Positions 27,901 through 38,761 of a DNA stretch of 64,000 nt are shown here, in pieces. The stretch spans positions 1-64,000 of the forward strand of contig CALURV010000008.1 in assembly GCA_944323285.1 (NCBI GenBank), read 5' to 3'. Origin of the DNA: Candidatus Gastranaerophilales bacterium. GTDB lineage: Bacteria > Cyanobacteriota > Vampirovibrionia > Gastranaerophilales > Gastranaerophilaceae. The translations under genes and the position numbers were made by a program. Each line of letters starts with the position of its first letter. Positions within the stretch are counted from its first letter, which is position 1. The notes under the pieces were generated by a model that saw nothing but the letters and a program-made list of their open reading frames with translations, ran no database searches and was not told where the DNA came from.

Positions 27901-28559
27901 TTATTACAAAACAAACAGATGGACTAAAAGCTGATTTATTTGAACTTGCAGCCTTTACCAATAATATAAATGAACATTTTATGAAAAACATTATAAAGTT
28001 AATTTTAGGTTATATTCTAAAGGAAGAAGGTAATACAGTTAAGGCATTAACTATTTTTAATGAAGAAATAACATATTTTGCAAAAGAAAAAGTTGCAATA
28101 GGAGCTCTTCTTTCTTGGGCTTTAATTGTTCAAATTAGTATAGATACAGGGGATATTGATAAAGCACTTAATACTGCAACTAAAGCGCTTGAAATAGCAC
28201 AAAGTCCTAAAATAAATAATTTCTTCTTCATTATATACTTCCAACAATTTTTGGCTAAAATCTATTTAATAAAAGGTGATTTAATTGCCGTTAAAATGTA
28301 CCTTGAAAAAACTATTATGATTGCTAAAAAATATAACTTGAAATATCAACTTGCTAATTTATACATTGATTATGCTAAATATATGGAAGAATATATGAAT
28401 TCTAACCAAACATTTAATGATGAATATATCAAAATTACAACTGATTTATATAGCAAAGCCGTTTTACTGGCAAAAGAATTACAAATAAGTCCTTTAATAG
28501 AAAAAGCAGTAAAAGAAAACTCTTCTTTTAAAACCTTCTGTCAACTTAATTCTATATAA
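24915..28559 (+). CDS. Zinc-ribbon, P-loop ATPase and helical-repeat protein (STAND-like regulator)
   Basis: This 1214-residue soluble protein begins with three zinc ribbons: Cys pairs 3/6 and 17/20, 28/31 and 42/45, 53/56 and 67/70. An acidic, low-complexity linker follows (about 75-300). An AAA-type ATPase domain starts near 310, with Walker A GPEGCGKT near 338-345 and Walker B LIISIDNFELLD near 461-472. The remaining 650 residues are alpha-helical with TPR-like repeats (for example ALNTATKALEIAQ, AVKMYLEKTIMIAKKY). This architecture recalls the ATPase-TPR part of STAND regulators and some adenylate cyclase or kinase proteins, but no output domain such as LuxR HTH is visible. It follows the sigma-factor gene by nine bases. 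Confidence 0.75.
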   Translation: MICRRCGASLPDNVIRCSNCGIKVNMFCPECKTLNVFGSKYCKNCGYELIKTCPNCKCSNIYSAKECRKCKTPLKTQVSNSELEIVKPISYSSSNDDYNQDCNIVNPLHQNEDIDAFRQDAIENKYIEQNNHFINSLDEPSTTDHTDEFDKIKEIEESQELKESENLNQKETSEIDSLEKNILEAKEISSIQTKSIKTKTEESAEIDSEDKKETEVVIENDKIEESSTQKEKTSSEKDTNNDFIEQRNKQQIPDIIQSYDDFLEDEINIQQIEEIVDYDVQESLNEEKEEQYIKDEEQNPTSEKEFNYEDITLQKEAVKKAVFTIKNSINKHVIAINGPEGCGKTAVLKQASALLENEKYLLLYGNCTPLSQITSFGFFQDAFLRMMGFPPYINNRDNFIKDFKKSSFINIFSSLKEHELTSFLNIFYPVETDNFENILENKQQIFNILEKVIKSFLSNSNLIISIDNFELLDGASYDFIMYLMENNFFNNRLKLFVAYQENKSIQSYFDMTLVDENIFETICLKKFNEKELLDSVNNSLSLNIEEVLPPVFLQDIIQRSEGNAIRMEQEIALLFDINYISIKDNEIYINNENKYENEPKSLEELIKLRINALAPSAKNILFMAAIIGYRFATDILCLSVDMPIKKAEKMIDLLKQELFISPVDNFTCEFKSLTIWKLIYQEAKSDLLFKENSERLYATLKPLILSSNIQKLISCAAALDKQESLNIWKNTVDITAKLGDTNLYVIAQKQCLKIIEEQSIPNAEIIQSIIYEQIGKLLSKKSPSEAITYLANVLDSKIKQNNTNKIIDLSGYFINSCYLTGNYFGVVEAVDAVISSIFPTEEKVSDCDLALIKTRKLKALLNIGNSEQLINIIQEEILPEINKALSIKQLDTNYKNILNDAWILSNTILAKAFAIQGNNEVFTTLASIKEFIIGNNYETDFYITQNNLIEAFVYTTLGNINTSNEILTNIMNRYKASSMPPSLLTEWNLINVLNRIITKQTDGLKADLFELAAFTNNINEHFMKNIIKLILGYILKEEGNTVKALTIFNEEITYFAKEKVAIGALLSWALIVQISIDTGDIDKALNTATKALEIAQSPKINNFFFIIYFQQFLAKIYLIKGDLIAVKMYLEKTIMIAKKYNLKYQLANLYIDYAKYMEEYMNSNQTFNDEYIKITTDLYSKAVLLAKELQISPLIEKAVKENSSFKTFCQLNSI

Positions 28560-28572
28560 AAACAAATAATAT

Positions 28573-29277
28573 TTATCTAACTTCAACTATCCTAATATTT
28601 TGTTTTAATATTTCTTTTATTTTTTCAAAATCCTTATCATTATAAGTTTCTTCCATTGTTAAAGAATCATCTAATATTTCAGACTGAACAACAAATTTCT
28701 GAAGATAATATTTTTTTGCACCTTTTATTAATTGAGAAATTTTATCAAAATCATCAAAATCAAGCTGTTTCTTTAATACCGTAGTTCTAAATTCATAATC
28801 GATAGAAGAAGTCATTATCAAATTAATACTTTCTTTTATTTTACAAGTATCAATATCTACATTTGTTATAATTGGATATTTATCTAATGGCGCTTTTATA
28901 TCCATAGCTATATAATCAACAAAAGAATTTTCTAATAATTTAGAAATAATCTCAGGTTTATAACCATTTGTATCCAACTTGACTAAAAATCCCATTTCTT
29001 TTATGCATTTTATAAATTTTTCTAAATCAGGTTGAAGAGTAGCTTCGCCGCCTGATATAACAACAGCATCTATTTTTCCAATTCTTTTTCTTAAAAAATC
29101 AAAGAATGAATCTGTAGAACAGACTTCATTCTTTGATTTTCCATTTACTAATCCTGCATTATGACAATATCCACATCTAAAATTACACCCCGGAGTAAAA
29201 ACAATAGCACTTATTTTATCAGGATAATCAATTAAAGATGTTTTCTTTAGACCTCCTATTACAAATTGCATTCGCAC
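28573..29277 (-). CDS. nrdG: Anaerobic ribonucleotide reductase activating protein, NrdG2-like radical SAM enzyme
   Basis: This 234-residue radical SAM enzyme generates the glycyl radical on NrdD. The cluster motif is CNFRCGYC (Cys31, Cys35, Cys38), followed by HNAGLV; VISGGEATLQPDLEKF is the SAM-binding GGE block. The opening GGLKKTSLIDYPDKISAIVFTPGC is that of the NrdG2 subgroup, which is longer than E. coli NrdG. The gene overlaps the end of nrdD by 19 bases, giving co-translation with its substrate. Confidence 0.92.
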   Translation of the reverse strand: MRMQFVIGGLKKTSLIDYPDKISAIVFTPGCNFRCGYCHNAGLVNGKSKNEVCSTDSFFDFLRKRIGKIDAVVISGGEATLQPDLEKFIKCIKEMGFLVKLDTNGYKPEIISKLLENSFVDYIAMDIKAPLDKYPIITNVDIDTCKIKESINLIMTSSIDYEFRTTVLKKQLDFDDFDKISQLIKGAKKYYLQKFVVQSEILDDSLTMEETYNDKDFEKIKEILKQNIRIVEVR

Positions 29278-31385
29278 CTTACTTCATCAATAACAAAAGT
29301 TTTTCTTGTTTTGAATTCCGCTTGTTTTCCTTTATTCCACTGCTGAACAGGTCTAATATATCCAACAATTCTTGAATAAACTTCACACTCTTCTCCGCAA
29401 TCAGGACAAATACTTTGCTCCCCTTTTAAATACCCGTGGTTTGGACAAATACTAAAAGTAGGTGAAAAAGTAAAATATGGTAATCTATAATTAGTACAAA
29501 CCTTTCTTACTAAATTTTTCATTGCATTTAAGTTAGAAAGTCTTTCGCCTGCAAATATATGTACAACAGTACCCCCTGTATACATTGTTTGAAGTTCATC
29601 TTGATGATCTAAAAGTTCAAATATATCATCAGTATAATTTACCGGTAAATGTGTTGAATTTGAATAGTAAGGGTCAGCTCCTTTTTGATATTCTTCTTCA
29701 TTTGCACAAATTATTCTTGGCATATTTCTTTTATCAAGCTTAGCAAGTCTATAACTTGTACCTTCAGCAGGTGTTGCCTCTAAATTATAATTATTACCAG
29801 TTTCTATTTGGAATTCACGAATTTTTTCTCTCATAAAGTCCATAACACCAACTGCAAAATCATGTCCTTCTTCTGTTTCTAAGCCCTTACCAAATAAATT
29901 GATGCAAGCTTCATTCATACCAATTAAACCAATTGTTGAAAAATGATTCTTCCAATATACATTAAACCTTGCTTTAATATCTCTTAAATAGAATTTAGTA
30001 TATGGATATAATCCATTATCAGTAAGTTTTTCTAATAATTTTCTTTTTATTTCAAGAGAATTTTTAGCTATTTCCATTCTGTCTGAGAGCAATGATAAAA
30101 ACTCATTCTTATCTTTTGCAATAAATGCAATTCTCGGTAAGTTCATAGTAACAACACCAATAGAACCGGTTAAAGGATTTGAGCCGAATAAACCGCCGCC
30201 TCTATATTCAAGCTGCCTGTTATCTATTCTTAATCTGCAGCACATTGACCTTGCATCTTCTGGATTCATATCAGAATTAATAAAGTTAGAGAAATATGGA
30301 ATTCCATATTTTGCGGTCATTTCCCATAAACCTTCAATATTAGGATTATCCCAATCAAAATCTTTTGTAATATTATAAGTAGGAATAGGGAATGTAAATA
30401 CTCTGCCTGAGCTGTCTCCTGCCATCATTACTTCGAAGAATGCCTTATTTATCATATCCATTTCTCTCTGGAATTGTGAATATGTTTCTTCTTTATACTC
30501 TCCGCCAATAATAACAGGTTGATCCGCATAGTAAGAAGGTACTGTCATATCCATTGTAATATTGGAAAATGGTGTCTGGAACCCTACTCTTGTAGGTACA
30601 TTCATATTAAATACAAATTCCTGAATAGCCTGTTTTACTTGTTCGTAGTTTAAACCGTCATATCTTACAAACGGAGCTAACAAAGTATCAAAATTTGAAA
30701 ATGCTTGCGCTCCCGCGCTTTCACCCTGCATCGTATATAAGAAATTTACCATTTGTCCTAATGCTGTTCTAAAATGTCTTGCAGGCGCACTTGATACTTT
30801 TCCTTTTACCCCTTTAAAACCTTCCATTAATAAATCTTTTAAATCCCAACCCACACAATATACTGAAATTATATTCAAATCATGTATATGAATATCTCCA
30901 TTTAAATGAGCTTTTTTTATTTCTTCAGGATATATTTTATTTAACCAATAATTTTTACTTATATTAGAAGCTATATAATTATTTAAACCTTGAATAGAAT
31001 ATGACATATTTGAATTTTCATTAACCTGCCAATCTAATTGTTTTAAATAATCATCAACCATATCTATATTAAGACCGGAAGCAAAATCTCTTATTCTTGT
31101 TCTTTGTTCACGATATAAAATATATGCTTTTGCTGTTGCAGGATATCCAAAAGAGAACAATGATATTTCTACAGCATCTTGAACTTCTTCAACAGTAGGT
31201 GCTTTTAAATTAGATTCTTTTTTATTTGCAATTTCTTCTGCCATTAAAATTACTTTTTTTGTAATTTTTGCAGCTTCTGTTTCACCAAATTCTTTTGTAA
31301 CTTTTGCTGCCTTTAAAATTGCATTTTCTATTTTACTGGCATCAAAATCTACAATAGCCCCATCTCTTTTTACTATTTTATTCAT
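29259..31385 (-). CDS. nrdD: Anaerobic (class III) ribonucleoside-triphosphate reductase
   Basis: This 708-residue oxygen-sensitive enzyme makes deoxyribonucleotides for DNA synthesis. An ATP cone occupies about 1-90 (KIVKRDGAIVDFDASKIENA), followed by the ten-stranded barrel core. Four C-terminal cysteines in CPNHGYLKGEQ and CPDCGEEC form the zinc site. The glycyl-radical motif RIVGYIRPVQQWNKGK follows, with Gly675 as the radical residue. The start at 31385 has AAGGGGAA directly upstream; an in-frame ATG at 31430 adds 15 basic residues and has a poorly placed site. No aerobic reductase is encoded in the window. Confidence 0.95.
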   Translation of the reverse strand: MNKIVKRDGAIVDFDASKIENAILKAAKVTKEFGETEAAKITKKVILMAEEIANKKESNLKAPTVEEVQDAVEISLFSFGYPATAKAYILYREQRTRIRDFASGLNIDMVDDYLKQLDWQVNENSNMSYSIQGLNNYIASNISKNYWLNKIYPEEIKKAHLNGDIHIHDLNIISVYCVGWDLKDLLMEGFKGVKGKVSSAPARHFRTALGQMVNFLYTMQGESAGAQAFSNFDTLLAPFVRYDGLNYEQVKQAIQEFVFNMNVPTRVGFQTPFSNITMDMTVPSYYADQPVIIGGEYKEETYSQFQREMDMINKAFFEVMMAGDSSGRVFTFPIPTYNITKDFDWDNPNIEGLWEMTAKYGIPYFSNFINSDMNPEDARSMCCRLRIDNRQLEYRGGGLFGSNPLTGSIGVVTMNLPRIAFIAKDKNEFLSLLSDRMEIAKNSLEIKRKLLEKLTDNGLYPYTKFYLRDIKARFNVYWKNHFSTIGLIGMNEACINLFGKGLETEEGHDFAVGVMDFMREKIREFQIETGNNYNLEATPAEGTSYRLAKLDKRNMPRIICANEEEYQKGADPYYSNSTHLPVNYTDDIFELLDHQDELQTMYTGGTVVHIFAGERLSNLNAMKNLVRKVCTNYRLPYFTFSPTFSICPNHGYLKGEQSICPDCGEECEVYSRIVGYIRPVQQWNKGKQAEFKTRKTFVIDEVRCECNL

Positions 31386-31457
31386 TTTATTCCCCTTTTT
31401 ACATCTCCCTTTTTTCGACTTTAAAATCATCCTTGTTTTAAAGTTGAAAGTTTCTTT

Positions 31458-31486
31458 ATAATAGTATTTTTTTCATACTTTGTAAA
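31458..31486 (-). promoter_or_regulatory. Probable nrdD promoter
   Basis: On the minus strand, TTTACA (31486-31481) and TATTAT (31463-31458) are spaced by 17 bp, giving a leader of about 65 bases before nrdD. I looked for NrdR boxes around it and saw none. Confidence 0.5.
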
Positions 31487-31624
31487 TATATCGTAGTTAT
31501 ATATTTTTATTTTTTATATCGAAAATACAATAATCTATAAGATATTTGATATAAATTATCATTTTAAAAACTTACATGATTTTACAATTTTTTATATTAA
31601 AATTTGTCAAATAATTAATAAATA

Positions 31625-33613
31625 TTATCCATATATTTTTTTATACAAATAATAACTTCTAAATATCTTTTTTACATAATTATGAGTTTCATCATATGGA
31701 ATATTTTCAATAAATTCATCATTATCAGCGTGGCTCTTTTTTATCCACTTATTAACACTACCTTCTCCGCCATTATATGCAGCAATTACATATAAATCAT
31801 TATCATTAAATCTTTCTTCTAAATATTTTAAATAAGTACAACCAAGAAAAATATTTATTCGAGGATTCATCATATCATATTTTTGAGGTACTTTTATTGC
31901 GAACTTAGTAATTATATAATTAGCTGTTCCCGGCATTAATTGCATTAATCCTAAAGCATTTGAAGCACTTCTTGCATTTTCATTAAAATAGCTTTCTTCT
32001 CTTATTAAAGCCATTATTAAGAATGGATCTAAAGCAAATTTTTTACCTGCAAGATTAATTTCGTCAACCCAATATAGCGGATATGCTAATTTATAAGCAC
32101 TACTTATAAAAGGAGGTTTAATATCCATTTCTTCAATCATATCTCTTGCAAGCAATATCGAACGAGACTTCTTCCCCTTCTTCGCCTCAAACCAGCTTTC
32201 AACTATTTTATTATTAAAATTAGCATCAAGCCATATTTCATAATCACCAAGCTCAAACAATGTATTTATTAACTTTATATCTTTTATATCTAAGTTTGAA
32301 AGACTTATCGGAAATTCATTTTTATCTTTATATATTATTTGATTTAAGTGGTTTGTTGTCCAGAAATTATTTCTTTTATTAATAATTGATTCAGCTCTTA
32401 GACCATAATAGTCATCAGGATATTTTGAAGCTAATTTTGATAATATATTATGAGCTTCTAAATTCTTATTAAGTTTCATTTGGACTTTTGCAAGCCAGAA
32501 TATCATTTTAGTTGTTGAATTAACATTTTTATATCTTTTTAGATGTTTATATGCAAGTTCTTGTGCAGATTCATAGTTTCTTTTTATTGAATATTCATAC
32601 CAAAATTCATTCCATAAAGATTCAGGAGCATAATTAGAATCGGGATATTTTTGTTCTATCTCTTTATAGAGATTAATTGCTTTTTCCCTAGGAAGCAACC
32701 CTGCAAGTTTATACATTACATAATCTTCACCTTTTAGAGATTTTAATTGTACAATTTTATACATCTGAGTCCAATTTTTTAATTTTTGACCACTCATATA
32801 TGAAGTATAAATATCATAAATCTGATGAAGTCTTTCCTCATCTGCAATTGAAGAATATATATCCAGTCCGCTTTCTATCAGCTTTCTTGCAATAGCTTTA
32901 TTACCTGCATAATGATTTACTATAACCATATAGTCCCAATATGAAGAAATAGGCAGTTTAGAAAAATATTCTAATGCTTTTTGATATTTTTTATTTATAT
33001 AATAAGCTTCCCCAAGTATTTTTTTATCATCGTCTGTTAAATTTATATTTAAAGTTGCAAGCTCTTCACTGCAAGGGAGTAAGTATAATTTATCACCAGA
33101 ATCACTTTTTAAAGACTCTTTTATATAATTTCTAAAATAATTTGCTGCTTGTTCTTTATCTTCTTGTTTATATATCAATCCTAAGTAATAATCTTCACTT
33201 GAAGGTACATTCAATCTATTTGTTTTTAAAACCAAAAATTGTTCCTTAGCTTCTTGATATCTTTTTAAATAAAAGTAACTTCTAGCAAGATTATATCTGG
33301 CAGAATCAGCAAAAACAGAATTTGGCGATTTTTCTAGAAATAAATTGTATTTTAAAGATGCAGTTAAATAATCTCCAACTTTTTGCGCACTTTTTGCCTG
33401 CTTATATAAAGCTACAGGGTATAGTGGACTTATCCACTTTATCTTGGAAAAATTATAATATGCATTTTGATAATCTCCTTTATTATAAAAATCTACTCCT
33501 TGTTTATAATATATTGGAGAATTTTGTGTAATTTTATCATTGTATATTAATATAGCAATAACACAAGGAATAATAATTATTAAGGCTATAACCAGATATC
33601 TTAAATATTTCAT
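31625..33613 (-). CDS. Soluble lytic murein transglycosylase (Slt70-like)
   Basis: This 662-residue envelope enzyme cleaves the glycan strands of peptidoglycan. An N-terminal signal anchor covers about 5-25, followed by TPR-like helical repeats up to about 480 (the U-shaped scaffold of Slt70). The lysozyme-like catalytic domain is at about 510-655. It has the catalytic Glu in ALIREESYF, then ALGLMQLMPGTA and AYNGGEGSVNKWI. It follows the diguanylate cyclase gene by 57 bp in the same direction. Confidence 0.9.
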   Translation of the reverse strand: MKYLRYLVIALIIIIPCVIAILIYNDKITQNSPIYYKQGVDFYNKGDYQNAYYNFSKIKWISPLYPVALYKQAKSAQKVGDYLTASLKYNLFLEKSPNSVFADSARYNLARSYFYLKRYQEAKEQFLVLKTNRLNVPSSEDYYLGLIYKQEDKEQAANYFRNYIKESLKSDSGDKLYLLPCSEELATLNINLTDDDKKILGEAYYINKKYQKALEYFSKLPISSYWDYMVIVNHYAGNKAIARKLIESGLDIYSSIADEERLHQIYDIYTSYMSGQKLKNWTQMYKIVQLKSLKGEDYVMYKLAGLLPREKAINLYKEIEQKYPDSNYAPESLWNEFWYEYSIKRNYESAQELAYKHLKRYKNVNSTTKMIFWLAKVQMKLNKNLEAHNILSKLASKYPDDYYGLRAESIINKRNNFWTTNHLNQIIYKDKNEFPISLSNLDIKDIKLINTLFELGDYEIWLDANFNNKIVESWFEAKKGKKSRSILLARDMIEEMDIKPPFISSAYKLAYPLYWVDEINLAGKKFALDPFLIMALIREESYFNENARSASNALGLMQLMPGTANYIITKFAIKVPQKYDMMNPRINIFLGCTYLKYLEERFNDNDLYVIAAYNGGEGSVNKWIKKSHADNDEFIENIPYDETHNYVKKIFRSYYLYKKIYG

Positions 33614-33670
33614 CTTATCTCTTCATAACATCCACTACATCAATACAATAGCACAAAATATAAACAATTC

Positions 33671-35119
33671 CTAACTAATTATAACTCTATTTCTACCTGT
33701 TGTTTTAGCTTCATACAAGGATTTATCAGCACACTGTATAAAACTTTTAGCCGTCATTGATTCTTCAAAAGCACATACTCCAATACTAACTGTAACCTTA
33801 ATAAAGGAAATATCTTCAATACCTGCTTCTTTTATATCCATTTTTGATTCTTCTATAACTTTACGAAGTCTTTGCGCAACAGAACTTGCTTCTTTGATAT
33901 TTGTTTGGGGCAGTATTATAAAAAATTCTTCTCCGCCATACCTGCAAGCTATATCGTACTCTCTTATTTCATTTTTTATTAACTCTGAAACTTGCCTTAG
34001 TACACAATCTCCTGCTGAATGTCCGTATGTATCATTAACCTTTTTAAAATAATCAACATCAAGCATCATACCACATAAAGAATTGTTATTACGTTTCGCA
34101 TTTGCAACTTCTTGATTTAAACGAAATTCAAACTGTCTTCTGTTATTTAAACCTGTCAATGCATCCATTGTTGCGTATTTCAATACTTCTGCATATACAT
34201 TTGCTCTTTGTATTGTCATGCCTGATTGCCGTGTTAATTGCACCAAATAATCAATATCTTTTTGCAAAAGTTTTTCTATATTGCTATATGCAGCTATTGC
34301 TCCTAAAATATTTTCTTCATGAATAATAGGGAAAACTCCTACCTTCGAATTTTCTGAAATTAAATATTCTGTTTTATTTGTTATTTTATTCAATAATGTA
34401 TATACATGCTCATCTTTACAAGCATTAGGCCAAACCAATTTATATTTATTTTCTTTATTTATAAATATATATATTAGATGACTTGATATAAATCTATCTA
34501 TCATTTCTCCTATTAATGGAATTATATATGATAATTCATACTGACTTTCTATTATTTTAGCTATATCTTTCATAGCTTTATAGAAGTTAAGACTAACTTC
34601 CATTTGCTCATTTAACAAATAATTTATTATTGCACCTGATAATAATTTTGATGATACATTTAATATTTCAAAGAAGTCTTTAGATAATATATCTTTCTTT
34701 TTGATAATTAATCTCATCAATCCAAATACTTCCGAATTTGATATAAGTGGATAAATAACAATATTTTCATCAACAATTACTTCCTTCATTTGAATTAATT
34801 GTTCTTGCTTTATTTCACAATTAAATTCTTCGTCATTAAAATAAAATAAATTTCCGGATGATAAAGAAAGATTGCTATATATATAGTTTATCTCTTTTTC
34901 TTGATTTTCATCATCAAATATCTTCCAATCACAAACAAAATCTTTCAATAGTAAGTTATTACTATCCCAAATAATAAAATCTATAAAATCTATATTTAAA
35001 TAACCTTTAAATAGTTTATTTACAGAATTTACTGTATTTGACGGCGATATTTTTTTTGCAAGTATATTTGCAAGTCTACTTATAAACTCTATATTATTCA
35101 TATTATCAAACATATTCAT
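33671..35119 (-). CDS. Diguanylate cyclase (GAF-like sensor plus GGDEF domain)
   Basis: This 482-residue soluble protein synthesises cyclic di-GMP from GTP. The N-terminal 300 residues look like two GAF-type sensor modules. The GGDEF domain begins near DALTGLNNRRQFE and has an intact active-site loop, GGEEF, within RYGGEEFFIILPQ. Exactly five residues before it is Arg-Glu-Tyr-Asp, the RxxD allosteric inhibitory site, so product feedback is predicted. The start overlaps the end of the upstream TPR gene by four bases (ATGA), so the two are translationally coupled. Confidence 0.92.
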   Translation of the reverse strand: MNMFDNMNNIEFISRLANILAKKISPSNTVNSVNKLFKGYLNIDFIDFIIWDSNNLLLKDFVCDWKIFDDENQEKEINYIYSNLSLSSGNLFYFNDEEFNCEIKQEQLIQMKEVIVDENIVIYPLISNSEVFGLMRLIIKKKDILSKDFFEILNVSSKLLSGAIINYLLNEQMEVSLNFYKAMKDIAKIIESQYELSYIIPLIGEMIDRFISSHLIYIFINKENKYKLVWPNACKDEHVYTLLNKITNKTEYLISENSKVGVFPIIHEENILGAIAAYSNIEKLLQKDIDYLVQLTRQSGMTIQRANVYAEVLKYATMDALTGLNNRRQFEFRLNQEVANAKRNNNSLCGMMLDVDYFKKVNDTYGHSAGDCVLRQVSELIKNEIREYDIACRYGGEEFFIILPQTNIKEASSVAQRLRKVIEESKMDIKEAGIEDISFIKVTVSIGVCAFEESMTAKSFIQCADKSLYEAKTTGRNRVIIS

Positions 35120-36174
35120 AATTCTTCAAATTTTTTATCGTAAGGGCATTTCAACAATTCCCTCAAATTAAAATCTTTTTGTTTTGAAAGAACTACTTTC
35201 CCTTTTGTATACAAAATATCATCATCTGATAAAGATGTTAAATCCGTTCTTTTAACAAGATAATCATAATCTCCTTCATTAATAATTCTACGTTTAATTT
35301 CACCTATAACTCCAAATATATATTTATATTTGTCTTCTTTCAAAGAAGGATCTATCAACATAGTGGTTCTCTCAAATTCTTCAAGGGCTTCCTTATTCAT
35401 ATGTATACTTCTCAATAATAAAGCGAAATTATAATGAGCTTCAAAATTCTCAGGATTTATATTAATAGCTTTACAATACTGTTTTCCTGCTGCATTGTAA
35501 TCACCTAATAAATGGTTCGTAAGAGCAAGATTATAATATGTATCAAAATCATCTTTTAAATATTTTAGTGCTTCATTATATGAATCTCTGGCTTTTTTTA
35601 AATATTTTATAGAAGTTGTCGAACTATCTCCCATATATACAGCTTTTCCTCTATATGCAAGCCCCATATTATAATATGCTATTCCTTTATTTGCTTTTGT
35701 CATTTTCTTATTATTAAATACTAAAGGAATATTAATCTGAAACGGATTTGTATTGATAATTCTTCCATACTCTTGTATTGCTTTATCATAATCTGCCATT
35801 TTCTCAGATAAAATTATACCTAAATCCATTCTGCATACCATAAAATTCGGATTATACTTTAAAGCATTCTCATATGCATTTACTGCTTCATAATAATTTT
35901 CAAAGCTTACATAAATATTACCTAAATTACAGCTTGCTCTTGAATGTTCCGGATAATGTCTTAGTGCTATCCTATAATAATCAACAGCTTTTTGATATTT
36001 TGCTTTTTTATATGCGACATCTCCTTTATGTACAAAATAAAAACCTATACACTTATGATACTGCCTTATATACCAATCTTTATAAAAATATAAAGATGCA
36101 ATAAACATTATCATCATTATTGATAATATTATTTTTGTAATTTTCAATTTTAGTAGTTTTATTATAAAACCCAC
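35116..36174 (-). CDS. Membrane-anchored TPR protein
   Basis: This 352-residue protein has one N-terminal membrane helix (about 12-31) and then about seven tetratricopeptide repeats between 45 and 290. Examples are AVDYYRIALRHYPEHSRA, AVNAYENALKYNP and AGKQYCKAININPENFEA. TPR scaffolds assemble protein complexes; here the repeats would lie in the periplasm if the N-terminus is cytoplasmic. It is coupled by a four-base overlap to the diguanylate cyclase gene and follows gyrB by 21 bp. The partner is unknown. Confidence 0.82.
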   Translation of the reverse strand: MGFIIKLLKLKITKIILSIMMIMFIASLYFYKDWYIRQYHKCIGFYFVHKGDVAYKKAKYQKAVDYYRIALRHYPEHSRASCNLGNIYVSFENYYEAVNAYENALKYNPNFMVCRMDLGIILSEKMADYDKAIQEYGRIINTNPFQINIPLVFNNKKMTKANKGIAYYNMGLAYRGKAVYMGDSSTTSIKYLKKARDSYNEALKYLKDDFDTYYNLALTNHLLGDYNAAGKQYCKAININPENFEAHYNFALLLRSIHMNKEALEEFERTTMLIDPSLKEDKYKYIFGVIGEIKRRIINEGDYDYLVKRTDLTSLSDDDILYTKGKVVLSKQKDFNLRELLKCPYDKKFEEL

Positions 36175-36195
36175 AACTTACCTCAAACTTACTGT

Positions 36196-38643
<2,448 letters not shown>

Positions 38644-38725
38644 CTAAACCCCAACTCTACTTCTCCATAATATTGTACTACAAATATAAGTTCTGAGCTA
38701 ATTTATTACTATTGTTTAACTCTTT

Positions 38726-38754
38726 TTGAAACAATTTATAAAAAGTGTTATAAT
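38726..38754 (+). promoter_or_regulatory. Consensus-like promoter giving a predicted leaderless mRNA
   Basis: TTGAAA (38726-38731) and TATAAT (38749-38754) are spaced by 17 bp, and TGT directly before the -10 box makes it an extended -10 (TGTTATAAT). The ATG at 38762 follows after seven bases with no ribosome binding site. A TTG that could open the reading frame further upstream is in fact the start of the -35 box. Confidence 0.7.
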
Positions 38755-38761
38755 AAGTAGT

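Noticed and set aside
31430..31625. NrdR box upstream of nrdD
   Set aside because: AT-rich stretches resemble parts of the consensus, but no pair of boxes with conserved CACTAT-like ends was found.
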